Origin: Candidatus Thalassarchaeum sp.
GTDB taxonomy: Archaea > Thermoplasmatota > Poseidoniia > Poseidoniales > Thalassarchaeaceae
Assembly: GCA_022451235.1 (NCBI GenBank)
Contig: JAKUOA010000003.1
Span: 15,283 to 52,911 of the forward strand
Direction: 5' to 3'
DNA length: 37,629 nucleotides
Part shown: piece after piece, positions 1-7,139 of the stretch
Layout of the letters: each line of letters starts with the position of its first letter
Position numbering within the stretch: the first letter of the stretch is position 1
Notes under the pieces: generated by a model
The model's database searches: none
What the model saw: only the letters and a program-made list of their open reading frames with translations
What the model was told of the DNA's origin: nothing
Made by a program: the position numbers and the translations under genes

Positions 1-1201
1 CTCTAAACCAACGAATCTCTGTAGATTGAATCGTATCGCCATCTGGGTCAGTCCATCCTACGTTAACCACTAATGCGTCGTCAGTACGAGCATTACCAAC
101 CGGAGAAACGTATACTGTGGCAACAGGTGGATTATTCGAAGAACCAATCACTACAACTCCTGTGTACACGATTTCTCCAAACTGATCACCATCGTGAGGT
201 TTGACTGAGGCTTCCCATTGATCTCCGCTACGAATCATCAGTGGAGTGACCCTGTCCTCATTATCCAACTCAGGTATTCTGGCACCATCCAGATACCAGC
301 GAATCTCAGTTCCCTGTTGTGGTTCACCGTCGAGGTCAAAGTACTCGTAGTCTAGCTCTAGTTGATCAGTATCAATTGGATTCTCAGGAGTAAGTTCAAG
401 ATTTCTCGCTATTGGAAGTGTATTGTTTATTGTAACTGGTCCAACTGTAATTGGATCTCCCTGGTCTATGCCATCTTTTACAGTAACAGTACAGGTCCAT
501 TCGTCCCCTTTGGCAAGCCAGGTCTGAGATACTGATGTTTGGTCATCTAGAGACCCTACATTATTGCCATTTACTTTCCAACGGATTTGGGTACCCTGTT
601 CCGAATCACCATCCGCATCATAGTAGGTGTAATCTATCGCAAGACCAGTACCACGGGTTGGTTCACTGGGAACAAAAATCACAGATTGAGCTTCCGGAGG
701 AGTATTGGTAGAACCAGAACTCTCACTAGATTGGAATGTTACGGCGCCCCACCCATCTCCAGAATTTGCCCCATTTCCATTTGCGGCCAACACCGCTAGT
801 GAGAAGGTGACCGTTCCGGTTCCAGATGAAGGTGCTGTCCATTCGAGAGACCAGCTTCTATAGTCAGGGAATTGGTGAGTTGCCTGATTTCCTGCTGAGT
901 TTACTTGAGTGTTCATAATGCCGACGCCTGTTGAAAGAGTTCCACTTGAAACTTGGAGATTGAAACCCCCCTCAGACCCGGAGACTCCACCATTCATTCC
1001 AATACTCAGAGAATAAATCTGACCGGGCGAATAAGTAGATGGAAAGTTGTGAGAGGGAGTGGGTGAGGCTGCTGAACCACCATGGCAATTACAGCCACTG
1101 GAAGAATTGTACTTTCCACCGCTATTGGCTATTGCCACCTGACTTGATAACAATAGCATAAGAAGTACAACAAGTGCTACCATCCGGCGTGAACGCTGCA
1201 T
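1..1201 (-). CDS. Secreted choice-anchor/reelin-like protein with repeated Ig-like modules (3' end cut by window)
   Basis: The frame is open for 400 codons from an ATG at 1201 to the window edge, so the C-terminus is missing. Residues 1-26 form a signal peptide: a basic start, then a long hydrophobic stretch ending near ANSG. Shortly after is a CNCHGG motif (C37, C39, H40), followed by a beta-rich domain to about residue 157 that resembles choice-anchor V/reelin-type domains, which usually carry a Cys-x-x-Cys-His near this place. From about residue 185 three modules repeat at roughly 100-residue spacing. Each has an acidic D-x-D-G-[DE] turn followed by T-[QE]-I-R-W (residues 195-207, 288-302 and 385-399), like extracellular Ig/PKD-type repeats. 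I infer an exported surface or adhesion protein; no enzyme motif is seen. It is divergent from the dehydrogenase gene. A weak TATA-like stretch lies about 30 bases upstream near 1227-1236. Confidence 0.8.
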   Translation of the reverse strand, partial: MQRSRRMVALVVLLMLLLSSQVAIANSGGKYNSSSGCNCHGGSAASPTPSHNFPSTYSPGQIYSLSIGMNGGVSGSEGGFNLQVSSGTLSTGVGIMNTQVNSAGNQATHQFPDYRSWSLEWTAPSSGTGTVTFSLAVLAANGNGANSGDGWGAVTFQSSESSGSTNTPPEAQSVIFVPSEPTRGTGLAIDYTYYDADGDSEQGTQIRWKVNGNNVGSLDDQTSVSQTWLAKGDEWTCTVTVKDGIDQGDPITVGPVTINNTLPIARNLELTPENPIDTDQLELDYEYFDLDGEPQQGTEIRWYLDGARIPELDNEDRVTPLMIRSGDQWEASVKPHDGDQFGEIVYTGVVVIGSSNNPPVATVYVSPVGNARTDDALVVNVGWTDPDGDTIQSTEIRWFR

Positions 1202-1262
1202 GAGTGTTCTACAACCTAACGCGCTGATAGTACATTCGGCGCCGTGTTGGTAAATCGATAAT

Positions 1263-1277
1263 CGGTCCGAAGGACCG
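1263..1277. other. Short perfect inverted repeat in divergent intergenic region
   Basis: CGGTCC-GAA-GGACCG is a 6-base perfect stem with a 3-base loop, about 40 bases upstream of the start at 1318 and between two divergent genes. It could be a regulator site or a leader hairpin. The sequence alone does not decide. Confidence 0.35.
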
Positions 1278-1317
1278 GAATCGGTGGATTCATTGGTGGG
1301 TCTTTGGTCGCCGAACC

Positions 1318-3384
1318 ATGCGCCCAATCGGAAGTGTAGCAATCATCGGTGCTGGAAACATGGGCTCCGGAATCGCACAGAAATCAGCACAGGAGCAATT
1401 CGATGTACAGATGGTAGACCGGGAGGAACAATGGGTTGAACGCGGTCAATCGATTATTGCTAGTTTTCTTGATGAAGCAATTGAAAGGCGTATCTTCCGT
1501 GAGGCTGAGGCTGAGGAAATTAAAGCTAGAATAACAGGGGTTGTTGGAACCGAAAACGTCGCCAAAGATACCGACCTAATTATTGAGGCCGTTTTCGAAG
1601 ACTTTGATATCAAAACCGCAGTATTCACGACCCTTGACGAAGTTTGTGATGAACACACAATTCTCGCATCGAATACCTCCTCGTTGAGCGTCAATGCTCT
1701 TGCCGAAGCGACAGGTAGACCAGACCGCTTCGTTGGTTTACATTTCTTTTACCATCCAGCTAAAAATAGGCTAATCGAAATAATCCCTGCTGAAACTACT
1801 TCGAAGCAGTCTCTAGATGCCGTAGAACAATATTGCAAAACAATGGGTAAGGTTGTAATTATCTGTAAGGATCGACCTGGATTCGTTGTAAACCGCTTCT
1901 TTGTTCCATGGCTTAACGAGGCTTGTTTGTTACTTCAGGAAGGAGTAGCTAGCGCAGCTGCAATAGATGCGGTTGCAGAAAAGGCATTCCGAATAGGGAT
2001 GGGACCATTTGCTCTAATGAATTTAACAGGACCTCCTATTGCCTTGCATTCTACTGATTACTTGGCTGAACAATTGCATTGTCCCCGCTACAAGGGTGCG
2101 GCTAATCTTAGGAAAATGGTCTCAGATGGTGAAATGTGGGATATTGGCGAAGATACCGAGTGTAGTGATGAAGCGGCTGCGATCATTCGCCAGCGTCTTA
2201 TGGGTCAGGTATTTGCTGTCTCAGCTCAGATTGTCGCCGAAGAAATCTGTTCGATGGAAGATGTTGACCGTGGGGCAAAAGTCGGACTTCGTTGGGCTCG
2301 TGGACCTTTTGAAATAGCAAATCGGCTGGGGATTTCGGAAGCGGTTTCAATGGCTAAGTCTTACGCGAATTTGGCAGAATTCAATTTACCCAATTGGTTT
2401 GCCAAATTGACTGAACCTCTGGAATTTAATTACGTTGACACTCATGTTGAGGGCGAAGTTGCTACCATTAGAATCAATAGACCCGAAGCAATGAATGCCC
2501 TCAATGAAACTGTCGTCTATCAATTAGGCAAAGTCCTAGATTCCCTCAACTCTCGTGAAGATATCAAAACAATAGTGATTGATGGAGCAGGTAAGGCTTT
2601 CGTGGCCGGAGCGGATGTCAAATTCTTCGTCGATAAGATTCAAGCGGATTCAATTACCGATATCTATGAGTTCACAGCAAACGGTCACGAGGTTCTGAAC
2701 AAATTAGAAAATTCAGACAAGACCACAATCGCTCTAACAACCGGATTAGCCCTTGGAGGAGGATTGGAATTAGCTCTAGCCTGCGATTATAGAGTCGGAA
2801 CGAGGCGAACACAATTCAGATTTCCAGAAACTAGTATCGGTATTTATCCTGGACTGGGAGGTACCCAGCGTACGCCGAGAATATGTGGAATCGAGGCGGC
2901 TAGATTTGCCATTCTTGCTGGAAATTTCCTAGACGCCAACAGTGCGGCAGCACTTGGACTTCTCACTCATTTAGTTGATCCGAGCGAAGTCGACCAAACC
3001 ATTAGTGCCATTTCTGATTCAGGTAAGCCAAGCAACAAGTATCCCGCAAGACCGGCTGATGAATCCCACCCAGCAGCTGCATTCGCACTTGCTTTCTACA
3101 ACGATGCGAACATCGATGTACTAGTAGCTGGTAATTGTCCAGAAGGTTTCGAGGCTGAGGATAAGATGGTCTCACGTCAACTAAAATTACTAAGCAGAAC
3201 AGCACCAATCGCTCTCTCAATGGCCAGTGATTTACTAAATGATGCAGTACTTACTGGGGATGATCTCCAACAAGGACTAGTCTTGGAACTTGAACGGCTT
3301 GGCGATATTTTTGCTAGCACTGACGCCTTTGAGGGGCTAAGCGCTTTGATCCAAGGGCGAAGGCCAAATTACACAAATAACTAA
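1318..3384 (+). CDS. Fused 3-hydroxyacyl-CoA dehydrogenase / enoyl-CoA hydratase
   Basis: This 688-residue bifunctional enzyme would catalyse two beta-oxidation steps in the cytoplasm: hydration of enoyl-CoA and NAD-dependent oxidation of 3-hydroxyacyl-CoA. The dehydrogenase comes first, with the NAD-binding GAGNMGSGIAQ at residues 11-21 and the catalytic pair H142 and E154 at family spacing, followed by the C-terminal dehydrogenase helices to about 350. The crotonase domain starts near 370, with the oxyanion-hole segment GKAFVAGADVKFF (425-437), the GGGLELALACD region and PETSIGIYPGLGGTQR (503-518), so both hydratase glutamates are present. The dehydrogenase-first order differs from bacterial FadB (hydratase first) and matches known archaeal fusions. 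After H142 the usual Asn-Pro is Tyr-His. No thiolase or acyl-CoA dehydrogenase gene lies nearby. The direction (degradation or assimilation) cannot be told. Confidence 0.93.
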   Translation: MRPIGSVAIIGAGNMGSGIAQKSAQEQFDVQMVDREEQWVERGQSIIASFLDEAIERRIFREAEAEEIKARITGVVGTENVAKDTDLIIEAVFEDFDIKTAVFTTLDEVCDEHTILASNTSSLSVNALAEATGRPDRFVGLHFFYHPAKNRLIEIIPAETTSKQSLDAVEQYCKTMGKVVIICKDRPGFVVNRFFVPWLNEACLLLQEGVASAAAIDAVAEKAFRIGMGPFALMNLTGPPIALHSTDYLAEQLHCPRYKGAANLRKMVSDGEMWDIGEDTECSDEAAAIIRQRLMGQVFAVSAQIVAEEICSMEDVDRGAKVGLRWARGPFEIANRLGISEAVSMAKSYANLAEFNLPNWFAKLTEPLEFNYVDTHVEGEVATIRINRPEAMNALNETVVYQLGKVLDSLNSREDIKTIVIDGAGKAFVAGADVKFFVDKIQADSITDIYEFTANGHEVLNKLENSDKTTIALTTGLALGGGLELALACDYRVGTRRTQFRFPETSIGIYPGLGGTQRTPRICGIEAARFAILAGNFLDANSAAALGLLTHLVDPSEVDQTISAISDSGKPSNKYPARPADESHPAAAFALAFYNDANIDVLVAGNCPEGFEAEDKMVSRQLKLLSRTAPIALSMASDLLNDAVLTGDDLQQGLVLELERLGDIFASTDAFEGLSALIQGRRPNYTNN

Positions 3385-3476
3385 TTTTTCCCCAAAGAAG
3401 CATAGCGTGACCAAGAAGGAGCCTTTACGGCCGCCATACCATGAATCAGGTGTTCTCTAACTTGATTCCAACTCAA
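3381..3476 (-). CDS. Candidate 31-codon reading frame overlapping the stop of the dehydrogenase gene
   Basis: A TTG start at 3476 follows GAGGTGAT, a good ribosome site three bases upstream, and the frame runs 31 codons to a TAG at 3381-3383. That stop overlaps the TAA of the convergent dehydrogenase gene (3382-3384). The same tight tail-to-tail packing occurs at 6777-6780 between two certain genes. The peptide is basic and Trp/His-rich (it begins MSWNQVREHL). Its start overlaps the stop of the upstream mini-frame in the arrangement TTGA. It may be the second half of one gene joined by a frameshift or broken by a sequence error. No function is recognised. Confidence 0.3.
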   Translation of the reverse strand: MSWNQVREHLIHGMAAVKAPSWSRYASLGKN

Positions 3477-3568
3477 GATATCACCTCATCATTCCAATTT
3501 TCCATTATCTCATCAACCCAGTTCTCTAGCCATTTATCCATTCCTTCATCTCCGGTGTAGTATTGCAT
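3473..3568 (-). CDS. Candidate 31-codon acidic reading frame, upstream partner of the previous one
   Basis: The ATG at 3568 opens a 31-codon frame rich in Trp, Asp and Glu. Codons just upstream in the same frame read R-C-E-N-C before an in-frame TAA, which hints at a lost N-terminal Cys-x-x-Cys. A TATA-like CATATAGG (minus strand, about 3604-3611) lies 36-43 bases before the ATG, so a short leader is possible. Joined to the next frame by a one-step frame change, the product would be about 62 residues of normal-looking protein. It could be a real small protein, a decayed gene or chance. Confidence 0.3.
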   Translation of the reverse strand: MQYYTGDEGMDKWLENWVDEIMENWNDEVIS

Positions 3569-3572
3569 CTCG

Positions 3573-3653
3573 GTGCAATTTTCACACCTGACGAATTAGC
3601 GTCCCTATATGAATCAAATAGAGGGCGTGGTTGCACTTAGGTGCATTTTATAC
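3573..3653 (+). promoter_or_regulatory. Promoter and repeat elements of the HxlR-type regulator
   Basis: TTTTATA (3646-3652) is a TATA-like box centred about 35 bases before the chosen start at 3684. Immediately upstream is GCAC-TTAG-GTGC (3633-3644), an inverted repeat. A second one, TTGCA-TCTCGG-TGCAA, lies at 3563-3578. The 16-base segments GGTGCAATTTTCACAC (from 3573) and GGTGCATTTTATACAC (from 3641) match at 13 positions. This fits operator sites for the regulator itself or another factor. It also argues that codons before 3684 are promoter, not protein. Confidence 0.5.
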
Positions 3654-3683
3654 ACTAGATACGTAGTGCGTAACCTGTTACAC

Positions 3684-4136
3684 ATGAGTCGCCAACCGAT
3701 GATTCTATCTGAGAAGGATTTCAATACCGTACAGAAGTCAATTGTAGAAGTCCAAAGAAGCGGTCGAAGTATTCGAAAGATATTCGCTAATTACTATGAT
3801 GATGATGTAGATATCAACTGGGAGGTCGATGCGGCTGTTGATGCATTTGAGATGTTCTCGTCTCGTTGGACCATAGAAATTCTAGCTGCATTATATATTG
3901 CTGGGGATCGTCGATTCAATGAATTGAGAACTCTATTGAGGGGGATTTCATCTCGCACCCTTTCTGACAAATTGACCACCTGTCAAGAACATGGTCTAGT
4001 CGAAAGAGTTGTAGATGAAGGACCTCCTATTCGAGTAACTTACAGATTAACAAGTCATGGTAGAACCTGTGGTCGTCTTCTTGGCCCGTTAGTCGCTTAC
4101 ATGAAGACTCACAAAGAATTGATAGAATCAGAATAG
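3684..4136 (+). CDS. HxlR-family winged-helix transcriptional regulator
   Basis: A 150-residue protein with one HxlR-type winged helix. The segment MFSSRWTIEILAALY is the family's first helix, followed by RRFNELRTLLRGISSRTLSDKL (recognition helix) and a wing with PPIRVTYRLT. HxlR proteins are cytoplasmic DNA-binding regulators that often sense small molecules or redox state. The reading frame extends upstream to an ATG at 3609, but a TATA-like box lies at 3646-3652 inside that extension and the added residues do not look like the family, so I place the start at 3684. It is the first of three DNA-binding proteins on this strand. The divergent mini-frames at 3381-3568 share its upstream region. 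The target is unknown. Confidence 0.85.
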   Translation: MSRQPMILSEKDFNTVQKSIVEVQRSGRSIRKIFANYYDDDVDINWEVDAAVDAFEMFSSRWTIEILAALYIAGDRRFNELRTLLRGISSRTLSDKLTTCQEHGLVERVVDEGPPIRVTYRLTSHGRTCGRLLGPLVAYMKTHKELIESE

Positions 4137-4233
4137 TTACTTTCCGGTGTATTTTCTTTACCGTTGTAAATACGATGCAAGTTTGATTCATACAACCGCA
4201 TCCTTCAAAGGGTGAACGAGATGAATTTTACTT

Positions 4234-4887
4234 ATGGCGTTAATAGAACAGTGGCGCAGTAAGCGTTCTGTCGTCGTTGACGGGCTAGTTGCACTGGCAG
4301 GAGGTGCTTTCGGCCTAGGTGTACTAATTCCAGGCATGGTTCCTCCTGCAACCCAAGGCACTCTTTCAGCACCACGAGAGAATTGGGAAAATCCAGTTCG
4401 ATCTCGAATCATGTCAACTCTTAATCGCTCTCCAGGAATTCATTTCCGTGAATTGCAAAGGCGTCTAGATGCGGCTAATGGAACTTTGAGACATCATCTG
4501 GATGTTCTAATTGCAGAAAAATCGGTTACCACGATGTCGGTCAATGGAAGAACCTGTTACTATGCTGGAGCGCCTGCTCAAGTTGAGATTCTAATCGGCA
4601 CTGGAGTAACTGATGATGCACGTGCTGCTTCCATGCTTCCAGTTGGACTCTCTGAATTGCAGCAGGCGGTTGTAGCACGCCTAACTCGCTCTGATGTACC
4701 TCGCTCTCAAGCTGCACTAGCCAGAGATCTTGGTAGGTCTCGCTCCGCGGTTCATTCGGCGGTTGGAGTGTTGAGAACTAGAGGGATTGTCAGTGATAGA
4801 GAATTGCGCTTGGCGGACCATTTGAGCGGTCTGAGGACTTCAAGACTAGAGTACAACTGGTTAGATCTACGAGTAGAATTGGCGTAG
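4234..4887 (+). CDS. Membrane-anchored tandem winged-helix regulator
   Basis: A 217-residue protein with a hydrophobic segment at about residues 14-36, then two helix-turn-helix domains. The first (about 53-112) has the ArsR-like pattern FRELQRRLDAANGTLRHHLDVL plus a wing. The second (about 140-190) has QAALARDLGRSRSAVHSAVGVL. The single N-terminal membrane segment would leave both DNA-binding domains in the cytoplasm. This is a one-component transmembrane regulator layout, seen in archaea but with few studied examples. The next gene, a membrane protein, starts 25 bases downstream on the same strand, so the two are probably cotranscribed and may work together. No sensor domain is visible outside the membrane. 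Confidence 0.75.
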   Translation: MALIEQWRSKRSVVVDGLVALAGGAFGLGVLIPGMVPPATQGTLSAPRENWENPVRSRIMSTLNRSPGIHFRELQRRLDAANGTLRHHLDVLIAEKSVTTMSVNGRTCYYAGAPAQVEILIGTGVTDDARAASMLPVGLSELQQAVVARLTRSDVPRSQAALARDLGRSRSAVHSAVGVLRTRGIVSDRELRLADHLSGLRTSRLEYNWLDLRVELA

Positions 4888-4912
4888 GTATATCTGCCTA
4901 AGCGATTTGCCT

Positions 4913-5605
4913 ATGGCTATGAATACAGGTACAAAATTAATGCTAGGGCTCGGAGCAATTGGAATAGTCGTCGGTATTTTGGTAATGGTTCTGGGCGCAG
5001 GTTCCATTGGCGATGCTGATAACTGGAGACCTACTGATGACGTGTATTTGGAAAACAGTCAAGGTGAAACAGTCGGTTTTATCCATATCGAAAAAGGTAA
5101 TGGAACTGCGGTTGCAGTATTCGTAACTTCTGATGTAAGATGTGACGAATTTACGCTTGAAATACAAAGAGTGGGGCCTTTAGGGGATGATGCGTATTGG
5201 AAGGCAGATGCCTGTGTCGATTTAGATGGTAGGTCCTTGCCTAGTGGGTATGTAGATGATCCCGAAGGGTGGTTGCATCTTGGCGACATTGTAAACCTCG
5301 AAGATGGTGTCGAGTATACAATTACAACCAGTCACGACGTTGTTTTAGTAGGATGGGAAGATATTGAGGGAGTGATTGGAGACTTTTTAGGAGGACTTGC
5401 TGCAATATGTGGAGGGCCAACTTTCCTATGTTGCGGGTTACTTTTCCTGATAATTGGTGGGGTTATGGCAGTAACCTCAAGTGGAACTAAAACTCAAACA
5501 CAAATCGAAATCACTCCTTCAGTCGAGGTTGATTCTGAAAATAACGAATTAGAAGACGGGTACGATAAAGATGACAAAAAATGGTATGATGATGATTCTT
5601 CGTAA
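4913..5605 (+). CDS. Two-helix membrane protein with extracytoplasmic domain, unknown function
   Basis: Not recognised. The 230-residue product has a hydrophobic segment near the N-terminus (about 7-30), a mainly polar beta-like domain of about 120 residues with a few Cys (for example CDEF and DACVDLDG, possibly a disulfide), a second hydrophobic Cys-rich segment (about 155-188, containing CGGPTFLCCG), and a very acidic C-terminal tail ending in repeated Asp. A topology with an outside domain between two helices and a cytoplasmic acidic tail is likely. ATG at 4913 is preferred to an upstream TTG at 4907. It sits 25 bases after the membrane-anchored regulator, so it could be that protein's sensor or partner; this is inference from position only. 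Confidence 0.65.
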   Translation: MAMNTGTKLMLGLGAIGIVVGILVMVLGAGSIGDADNWRPTDDVYLENSQGETVGFIHIEKGNGTAVAVFVTSDVRCDEFTLEIQRVGPLGDDAYWKADACVDLDGRSLPSGYVDDPEGWLHLGDIVNLEDGVEYTITTSHDVVLVGWEDIEGVIGDFLGGLAAICGGPTFLCCGLLFLIIGGVMAVTSSGTKTQTQIEITPSVEVDSENNELEDGYDKDDKKWYDDDSS

Positions 5606-5688
5606 TCATCAAACCATCTCATATTGAGTATTCTGGGTCAGGTTTGAAACAGAATCCTATTACACATTGAATTTCGCCAAGTGGTTGT

Positions 5689-6780
5689 ATGTTCCGCATC
5701 CGTTTGGTAGAGCAGCCTATGCCTACCGGTTCTAAAGACCCCGATGTGTTACTTGCTTGGCTGCTCGATTCGATGGGTTTGGTACGATCGAGAACTGAAG
5801 GGGCAACGGTAGATGAGGAGCAAGGTGCGATTCATCGCATGGTCAGACATACACTTCTAGAAGAGCCACTGAAGGGATGGGATAACTCCGCTATTTCCGA
5901 ATTCTCTGGACTCTCCCAAACTGGAGTACACAATCAGATGCACAAATTACGGGAAGTTGGACTAATCAGTTCCAGATTACAAGGAAGATGGCACGTCAAC
6001 GTACTTCGTGGCGGTTCAATGTCCTCGGCTGTAGAATTGATTGCAGTCCAAACTCGAACCATTGCAATGATGAGATTGGCTGAATTCAGCGAAGTAATAT
6101 CAGATTCTGAGTTAAGAATGCAAGAGGCTGGCGAGGAGGAGGCACAATCATTCAGAATCGACATCGCCGAGCCTGGACCTACACCCGAAGATTCTGACAG
6201 GATTGATTGTTTACTTGCAGATTTTGGTATTACAGGTGATCGAATCAAGAAAGGAGATGTCGTTACCCGTAGGGTCTTCGATGAGTTGGCGGGAAGTGAA
6301 AGGCCACTGACTTTGCAAACGATAGCAGACAGAGTAGGGGAGACCCGTTCTCGTTCTCAACGCGTTGTAGAGCGGTTGAGGCAGGCAGGAATCGTAGACA
6401 GAGTGGCAATGCGTGACCGTATTGCTATGGATGTCTACACTGGATTAGTACGTCAGTATACGGCTAGAGGAGAAGACTGGTTGATGGGAAGGGGAGGTCT
6501 TGGGAGACTGGATAAGGATGTTTCATCTGCTCTAATTAAGGGTGTTCAAAAAGAGAATTTGAGTATTGAAAAGGTTGAGGAAATTCTTGCTACAGTATCG
6601 ATTGATGCTCAACGTCTATTGCTAAACACCCTCGGTGGAAGAATGCCTTACGGATATCGAATAGCAGGAAGAAGTGGCGAAGATATTGCCGAGCGGGTGA
6701 TGACGAATATCGATAGGACTCTTCGTCGACTTCGTACCGTAGCGCAGAGATTGGACGATTCACTGGCGGTGGAAAATTAG
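5689..6780 (+). CDS. Double helix-turn-helix protein, probable transcription factor
   Basis: A 363-residue soluble protein with two HTH-like regions. One, at about residues 65-105, has NSAISEFSGLSQTGVHNQMH followed by LREVGLISS. The second, at about 197-245, has LQTIADRVGETRSRSQRVVE followed by LRQAGIVDRV. The rest is helical and charged, with no signal peptide, membrane segment or enzyme motif. I infer a DNA-binding regulator, possibly general; the family is not recognised. ATTAC about 30 bases before the ATG could mark a weak promoter. The TAG stop (6778-6780) overlaps the TAA stop (6777-6779) of the convergent DUF2237 gene, so there is no room for a terminator between them. Confidence 0.65.
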   Translation: MFRIRLVEQPMPTGSKDPDVLLAWLLDSMGLVRSRTEGATVDEEQGAIHRMVRHTLLEEPLKGWDNSAISEFSGLSQTGVHNQMHKLREVGLISSRLQGRWHVNVLRGGSMSSAVELIAVQTRTIAMMRLAEFSEVISDSELRMQEAGEEEAQSFRIDIAEPGPTPEDSDRIDCLLADFGITGDRIKKGDVVTRRVFDELAGSERPLTLQTIADRVGETRSRSQRVVERLRQAGIVDRVAMRDRIAMDVYTGLVRQYTARGEDWLMGRGGLGRLDKDVSSALIKGVQKENLSIEKVEEILATVSIDAQRLLLNTLGGRMPYGYRIAGRSGEDIAERVMTNIDRTLRRLRTVAQRLDDSLAVEN

Positions 6781-7139
6781 GCTGCATGCCTTTGCAGCAT
6801 CTCGAGGTCACATACTGCAAGTGCTTCTTCATGAGTCGCTTCTAAAACGACGGGGCAGGCTACTCCTGCTTCCGCTGCATCCTGCCAAGTTCCAGCACAT
6901 ACACACCATCTATCACCTTCTTTTAATCCAGGAAAACCAAATTGAGGAGCGGGTGTGATTAGGTCATTACCTTGTGACTGAGCAAATTTCAGAAAGTCGT
7001 CTGTTAGAATTGCACAAACTGTGTGTGAGCCTCTATCTCGTGAATCTGTATTGCAACAGCCATCCCTAAACCACCCGGTTAGTGGATCATTTGAGCAATT
7101 TTGTAATTCCGTACCTTTGACATTTATTGAATCGTGCAT
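6777..7139 (-). CDS. DUF2237 family protein
   Basis: This 120-residue protein matches the DUF2237 family over its whole length, with the signature segments DPLTGWFRDGCCNTDSRDRG, SHTVCAILTDDFL, GNDLITPAPQFGFPGL and GDRWCVCAGTWQDA, then PVVLEATHEEAL. The family is widespread in bacteria and small in size; its biochemical role is not established. Conserved Cys residues (the CC pair, and C-x-C in WCVCA) suggest metal binding or redox chemistry. The start is the ATG at 7139. Its A is shared with the stop of the upstream dus gene (TAATG), so the two are translationally coupled. A longer frame from 7352 exists but only repeats dus sequence in another frame. Confidence 0.92.
   Translation of the reverse strand: MHDSINVKGTELQNCSNDPLTGWFRDGCCNTDSRDRGSHTVCAILTDDFLKFAQSQGNDLITPAPQFGFPGLKEGDRWCVCAGTWQDAAEAGVACPVVLEATHEEALAVCDLEMLQRHAA

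Noticed and set aside
587-799. 70-codon plus-strand frame
   Set aside because: It lies wholly antisense to the signal-peptide-bearing repeat protein on the minus strand, is Arg-rich and has no recognisable features.
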